Positions 15,081 to 18,471 of a stretch of 18,471 bases of DNA are shown one piece after another. The notes below the pieces were generated by a model. That model searched no databases, was not told the DNA's origin, and saw only the letters and a program-made list of their open reading frames with translations. The position numbers and the translations under genes were made by a program. Within the stretch, counting starts at the first letter, position 1. Each line of letters begins with the position of its first letter. The DNA is from Helicobacteraceae bacterium UBA6016 (GTDB lineage Bacteria; Campylobacterota; Campylobacteria; Campylobacterales; UBA6016), in assembly GCA_002428055.1 (NCBI GenBank), contig DIZY01000050.1, positions 37,495 through 55,965 on the forward strand. The letters run 5' to 3'.

Positions 15081-15088
15081 CATATCCC

Positions 15089-15832
15089 TTAGTGGTGGTG
15101 ACAGACTACATGCATATTTGCGCCATATATTTTGCTCATCTCGTCACAGCTTAGCAGTTCATGCGGGTTGTGGCACGCCAAAAGGGTTTGGTTGATACAC
15201 AGTACGCTGTTTACATCGTCGGCTATAACACCCAAATCGTGAGTTATGAAAAGAATAGTTATCTTCTCCTCTTGATTTAGCTCTTTTAAAAGGTCGTAAA
15301 ACTTGCGCTGTGAATGAGTGTCAACGCCTGTATTCGGCTCATCCAAAATCAAAATTTGCGGACGGCTAACAAGCGCCCTGGCTATCATCACTCTCTGTCT
15401 TTGCCCACCGGAGAGCTCCGATACCCGTCTCTCTTTTAGATCAGATATTCCCATCTTTTCCATTATATTTTCTATGTGCTCCAAATCCTCGGCCTTTTGC
15501 CTATGAAACAAAGAGCTTTTATGGGCGATACCGAGCCTTACGACCTCTTCGACAGTTATGGGAAAGTTGATGTCCATTTGAGCTGCTTTTTGAGGCACAT
15601 ATCCAATGTTTTGATAATCTCGAAACTTATTTTGCGGTTTACCAAAGAGCGTTATATTGCCGCTTGTAGGCTCCAAAAGCCCTAGAAGCAGTCGCACAAG
15701 CGTACTTTTGCCGCCTCCGTTTGGTCCTATGATGGCTGTATAGTCGCCTCTTTTGACGGTAAAGCTGATATTTTGTAAAACACTTTTAAAACAAAGCCCT
15801 TTAGCGTTTATTACCGCATCGGTGAAATTCAC
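15089..15832 (-). CDS. znuC: Zinc/manganese ABC transporter ATP-binding protein (ZnuC-type)
   Basis: ATPase of the metal importer, 247 residues from the GTG start. Walker A GPNGGGKST (36-44), Q-loop Q81, signature LSGGQ (140-144), Walker B ILILDE (160-165) and the switch His H198 are all intact. The GTG start (15832) overlaps the znuA stop as GTGA, and TGGA lies just upstream. A TTG two codons earlier (15838) is the alternative. The protein ends in HVVCHHH, a cysteine and three histidines that could bind the transported metal. Metal specificity (Zn rather than Mn) is inferred from family resemblance and this tail. Confidence 0.92.
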   Translation of the reverse strand: MNFTDAVINAKGLCFKSVLQNISFTVKRGDYTAIIGPNGGGKSTLVRLLLGLLEPTSGNITLFGKPQNKFRDYQNIGYVPQKAAQMDINFPITVEEVVRLGIAHKSSLFHRQKAEDLEHIENIMEKMGISDLKERRVSELSGGQRQRVMIARALVSRPQILILDEPNTGVDTHSQRKFYDLLKELNQEEKITILFITHDLGVIADDVNSVLCINQTLLACHNPHELLSCDEMSKIYGANMHVVCHHH

Positions 15833-16695
15833 TTGCAATCCATAGCACCTTTGAGTTTTTCTAGGTTTGTACTCATTATCTCTATATAGCCTATATTTTT
15901 GCTGTTTTCTTCGTTTGTAATATTCTCAACCGGTCTTAGTGCGTCTGTTTTTGCATTTGCCTCTTTGGCGATTGTTTTGGCTACTTTGTCGCTAGCAAAC
16001 TCTTCAAAAAATACAGTGTTAATCTTCTCTTTTTTGACAATTTCGATTAGTTGGGCTATCTGCCTTGCGGAGGGTTTGGACTCCGGCGTCATACCTGAAA
16101 TAGAGTATTGCGTAATACCGTAGTCGTTAGCTAGATACCCAAAAGCTTTATGATTGACTACTACTTTTTTATTTTTGCAGTTTTTGAGGGCTTGATACTC
16201 AGCTTGCAGTGCTGTCACTTTTTTGAGATACGCCTCGGCGTTTGAGCTATATACTTTTGCGTTTGCGGGGTCTTTTTTGGATAGAAGAGCCGCCGTCTCT
16301 TTAATCATCAATATATAGTTATCAAAACTAAGCCAGTAGTGCGGGTCGTATACTTTGCCGCCTTTGAACTCCTTGTGTGTTAAGAGCTTGACTGATTTGC
16401 TCATATCCACAGTTTTGTCTTTTATCTTTAGAGAGTTGATGATTTTTGCGCTCCAAGGCTCCATCACATCGCCGCTTGTAATAAACAAATCACTTTTGCT
16501 TAGCATCGCCATTGATTTTGCGGTAGGCTCAAAATCGTGCGGCTCTACCCCAAACGGTATAAGATTGTTGAGTTTTACGCTTTTGCCGCCAACCTCTTTT
16601 ACTACGCTGTATAGTGGGTATATTGTAGTCGTGACTGTGATTTGAGCAAATGCACATGCGCTTAGCGCTCCGATGACGAGTAGTTTTTTGAGCAT
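15829..16695 (-). CDS. znuA: Periplasmic zinc/manganese-binding protein (ZnuA-type)
   Basis: Substrate-binding subunit, cluster A-I family, 288 residues. The signal peptide MLKKLLVIGALSACAFA can be cut after AFA (17/18), but LSAC (11-14) is also a plausible lipobox, so it may be lipid-anchored. Likely metal ligands are H53 (EPHDFEPT), H119 (DPHYWLS), H182 (VNHKAFGYL) and an acidic residue at E231/E232. C173 and C287 could form the disulfide seen in ZnuA proteins. The acidic/His-rich loop of enterobacterial ZnuA is absent. The start at 16695 has AGAGGT 6 nt upstream; an earlier in-frame start (16737) would spoil the signal peptide. First gene of znuA-znuC-znuB, divergent from the ATPase gene. 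Confidence 0.9.
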   Translation of the reverse strand: MLKKLLVIGALSACAFAQITVTTTIYPLYSVVKEVGGKSVKLNNLIPFGVEPHDFEPTAKSMAMLSKSDLFITSGDVMEPWSAKIINSLKIKDKTVDMSKSVKLLTHKEFKGGKVYDPHYWLSFDNYILMIKETAALLSKKDPANAKVYSSNAEAYLKKVTALQAEYQALKNCKNKKVVVNHKAFGYLANDYGITQYSISGMTPESKPSARQIAQLIEIVKKEKINTVFFEEFASDKVAKTIAKEANAKTDALRPVENITNEENSKNIGYIEIMSTNLEKLKGAMDCK

Positions 16696-16740
16696 TGATA
16701 CCTCTTTGAAATTTTTTGCAAGTCTACTACATATCATTTA

Positions 16741-16746
16741 AATATA
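16741..16746 (-). promoter_or_regulatory. Possible -10 element of the znuACB promoter
   Basis: The minus strand reads TATATT about 45 nt upstream of the znuA start, in the short znuA/ATPase intergenic region. No convincing Zur or Fur box can be read by eye, although metal control of this operon would be expected. Confidence 0.3.
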
Positions 16747-16751
16747 AAACT

Positions 16752-16778
16752 TTTTTTAGGCAAAATACCCCTAAAAAA
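16752..16778. repeat. Perfect 9-bp inverted repeat in the znuA/ATPase intergenic region
   Basis: TTTTTTAGG (16752-16760), a 9-nt loop, CCTAAAAAA (16770-16778). It directly abuts the GAAGG ribosome-binding site of the ATPase gene and lies upstream of the znu promoter region. It could be an operator, an RNA hairpin affecting ATPase translation, or chance in AT-rich DNA. Confidence 0.6.
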
Positions 16779-16789
16779 GAAGGCTTTAT

Positions 16790-18471
16790 ATGGCTTCTAC
16801 ACTTGGATTTTTAGACGCTACGCAAAGCTTTGAAAAGTTAACGCCAATCGTTAAAGACGAGTTTACTCACGCTCTTTGTATCGGAGAGACGGGAAGCGGT
16901 AAGACTACGGGCTTTATACTTCCAAATATCAAAGACCGAATAGCAAAAAACCACGGCATTCTTACATACGATTTCAAAGGCAATCTGCATTTAGGCGTCA
17001 AAAAGCTTGCCCTTGAAGCGGATAGACTCAGTGATGTGATAGAGATAGGCACGCCGTGGGGTAAAAAGACAAATCCGTTTGAGTATATGACTGTCAAAGA
17101 GATTTACGCATTGTTGTTTGCGCTTATCAGCCAAAGAGATACGGAGGGTGTATTTTGGCACTCGGCGGCGGCGACTCTTGGCTCCAACATCGTGCGTGTC
17201 ATCCGCAGGATAGGCAAGGTTAAAGACTCGTTTGTGGAGCTTGGTATCGAGTTTCCAAAGCTCTCGTTTCGCTACTCCGTAGACTTTAACGACAAAATAT
17301 CCAAAATAGAGCACCATTCGCTCCCTGTCAGCGACTACCACGCCGAAGCTTTCGAGTATCCGACAAGCGCATCTTTTGCATCGCTGTACTCGTGCGTCCG
17401 TACCGTAAAAAAGCTATGCTCGTTTACCGACGGTCACCCGATGCTTGTCGCTTTTCTCAAAGATAGACTCATCGCCGCTTTTGCCTCAAAAATGAAAAAA
17501 GAGTTTGCCAACCAAAACATAGAGAGCGAATGGCCTGCCGTACAAAAGGGGTTTGAGGAGGCGCTTCTTCGTATTGAGGAGCTTGATAATAGCTTTGCGA
17601 TGCTTGATAGCTACAAGTCGATGGCGGTCTCTATCAGCGACGATTTTTCCGGCAACTACGGCGTTATATTTTCGCTAGAGTCTTCGCTAAAGCACTTCTA
17701 CGACTACAGCTTTTTTAGCGAACATGAGTGCGACATCATCGAGGAGCTAAACAACGGCAAGATAATCATCGTCAACACCTCGCTTCTAACCAATCAGATG
17801 ATAAACGCCCTGAACCAGTCGATAGTCCTCAACCTCTCAAAAAGAGCAAAGCAGCCACGCAAAACTCCCGTATCGATATTTATCGACGAGGCAAACAGGG
17901 TAGTGGACAAAAACACGGAGCTTGCCACAGACATACTCAGAGAGGCAAAAGTAGAGCTAATCCTCGCCATCCAAAACGAGTCGCAGATGATATACAAAAT
18001 GGGCATGGATAGATACAAAGAGCTAAAAGGCAATCTAACCGAGCAGATAATCTTCAGAAACAACGACGAAAACCACATGGTAAAAACAGACAAAGATGTG
18101 GAGAGACTGGGGACGCACACATATCTTGCGGGAGAGCTAAAAGAGGTGAAAGCGACAAATCCGATATTTTTTGCCGAAGATGAGCTATTAAAAGCGGAGT
18201 ACGAATACCAAAAAAACCTCCCCGTCGTAGCCGAACTGCTAGTGATGAACAAGATAGAAGAGCCGACTATCGCAGTCTTTGACGACATAGTATTTGAAAG
18301 AGACGACTCCGTGTATCTGCAAAATATTGAGACAAAAGATATGCAAAAAGTGATATTCAGAAGCGATAAAGAGTACAAAAATGCGAGAGAAGAACTAGCG
18401 AAGATATATAAGTATGTATTTGGCGAAGAGGGCGAAAAAGAGAGCGACACGATGGGCTTCATGTCGAGATG
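16790..18471 (+). CDS. VirD4/TraD/HerA-like coupling-type ATPase, 3' end outside window
   Basis: An open frame of 560 codons that runs off the right edge without a stop. The start ATG at 16790 has GAAGG at 16779-16783, 6 nt away. Walker A is GETGSGKT (32-39); Walker B is SIFIDEANR with D366-E367. After it come DILREAKVELILAIQNESQM and LTEQIIFRNND, which resemble the TraM-recognition/TraG-D C-terminal region of type IV coupling proteins. No N-terminal membrane helices are present, unlike TraD/VirD4, so it may be a soluble coupling-like or HerA-like DNA translocase. A long insert of about 200 residues separates DFKGN (61-65) from the rest of the motor domain. No conjugation, relaxase or T4SS gene is in the window. 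The function is unknown beyond a predicted hexameric ATPase motor. Confidence 0.75.
   Translation, partial: MASTLGFLDATQSFEKLTPIVKDEFTHALCIGETGSGKTTGFILPNIKDRIAKNHGILTYDFKGNLHLGVKKLALEADRLSDVIEIGTPWGKKTNPFEYMTVKEIYALLFALISQRDTEGVFWHSAAATLGSNIVRVIRRIGKVKDSFVELGIEFPKLSFRYSVDFNDKISKIEHHSLPVSDYHAEAFEYPTSASFASLYSCVRTVKKLCSFTDGHPMLVAFLKDRLIAAFASKMKKEFANQNIESEWPAVQKGFEEALLRIEELDNSFAMLDSYKSMAVSISDDFSGNYGVIFSLESSLKHFYDYSFFSEHECDIIEELNNGKIIIVNTSLLTNQMINALNQSIVLNLSKRAKQPRKTPVSIFIDEANRVVDKNTELATDILREAKVELILAIQNESQMIYKMGMDRYKELKGNLTEQIIFRNNDENHMVKTDKDVERLGTHTYLAGELKEVKATNPIFFAEDELLKAEYEYQKNLPVVAELLVMNKIEEPTIAVFDDIVFERDDSVYLQNIETKDMQKVIFRSDKEYKNAREELAKIYKYVFGEEGEKESDTMGFMSR

Noticed and set aside
16696..16750. 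Possible Zur or Fur box upstream of znuA
   Set aside because: The ATTTAAAT palindrome and neighbouring bases do not match a known box convincingly; AT-rich palindromes are expected by chance here.
17794..18462. Long open frame (222 codons) on the minus strand opposite the coupling-type ATPase
   Set aside because: Its translation is Ser/Phe-rich low-complexity text typical of the reverse of a coding strand, and the plus-strand frame carries clear Walker motifs.

Overview
The window looks like chromosomal DNA of a Campylobacterota (epsilonproteobacterial) species, most plausibly a chemolithoautotroph of the Sulfurimonas/Sulfuricurvum/Sulfurovum type. The grounds are an AcnB-type aconitase next to a three-gene sdhABE-type succinate dehydrogenase/fumarate reductase whose flavoprotein has no Tat signal, a sensor kinase with an H-box reading HQWRQPLNAL, AT-rich intergenic DNA, frequent TTG/GTG starts and tightly packed, often overlapping genes. 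The genus is inference; no marker gene settles it.

Layout, left to right. 1-428: 5' end of acnB, leaving the window on the minus strand. 567-914: a small SUI1/YciH-type initiation-factor homologue, tail to tail with thiL (911-1732). 1865-5459: the sdhA-sdhB-sdhE operon with a clear -10 in front and a textbook intrinsic terminator behind (5470-5505). 5563-6138: a CheY-like response regulator with an unassigned C-terminal extension, tail to tail with a DEDDh exonuclease (6135-6857) that is coupled by TAATG to a 65-residue cysteine-containing protein. 7223-8734: a membrane PAS-PAS-GGDEF diguanylate cyclase, again overlapping tail to tail with the next minus-strand operon.

That operon (12053 down to 8726) runs modD-like phosphoribosyltransferase, YkgJ-type cysteine-cluster protein, TPR lipoprotein, trpC. 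It has a strong-looking promoter (TTGACA, 18 nt, TATACT), and its last two junctions are gene overlaps. Between it and a DUF4118/PAS histidine kinase (12686-14197) lies a wrecked IS3-family element of about 494 bp. It keeps both terminal inverted repeats but only fragments of the transposase, and its right end supplies the kinase's last codon and stop.

14277-16695 is a znuABC-type zinc (or manganese) ABC importer operon on the minus strand. Divergent from it, from 16790 to the right edge, is a VirD4/TraD/HerA-like ATPase whose stop is not reached.

Functionally, acnB and sdhABE belong to the (probably reductive) TCA cycle; thiL, trpC and znu are housekeeping; three signalling proteins (receiver, GGDEF, kinase) are scattered as orphans without adjacent partners. 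I see no CRISPR array, rRNA, tRNA or phage. The least explained pieces are the orphan coupling-type ATPase, the 65-residue cysteine protein coupled to the exonuclease, the internally deleted IS3 derivative and the modD homologue without molybdate-transport neighbours.
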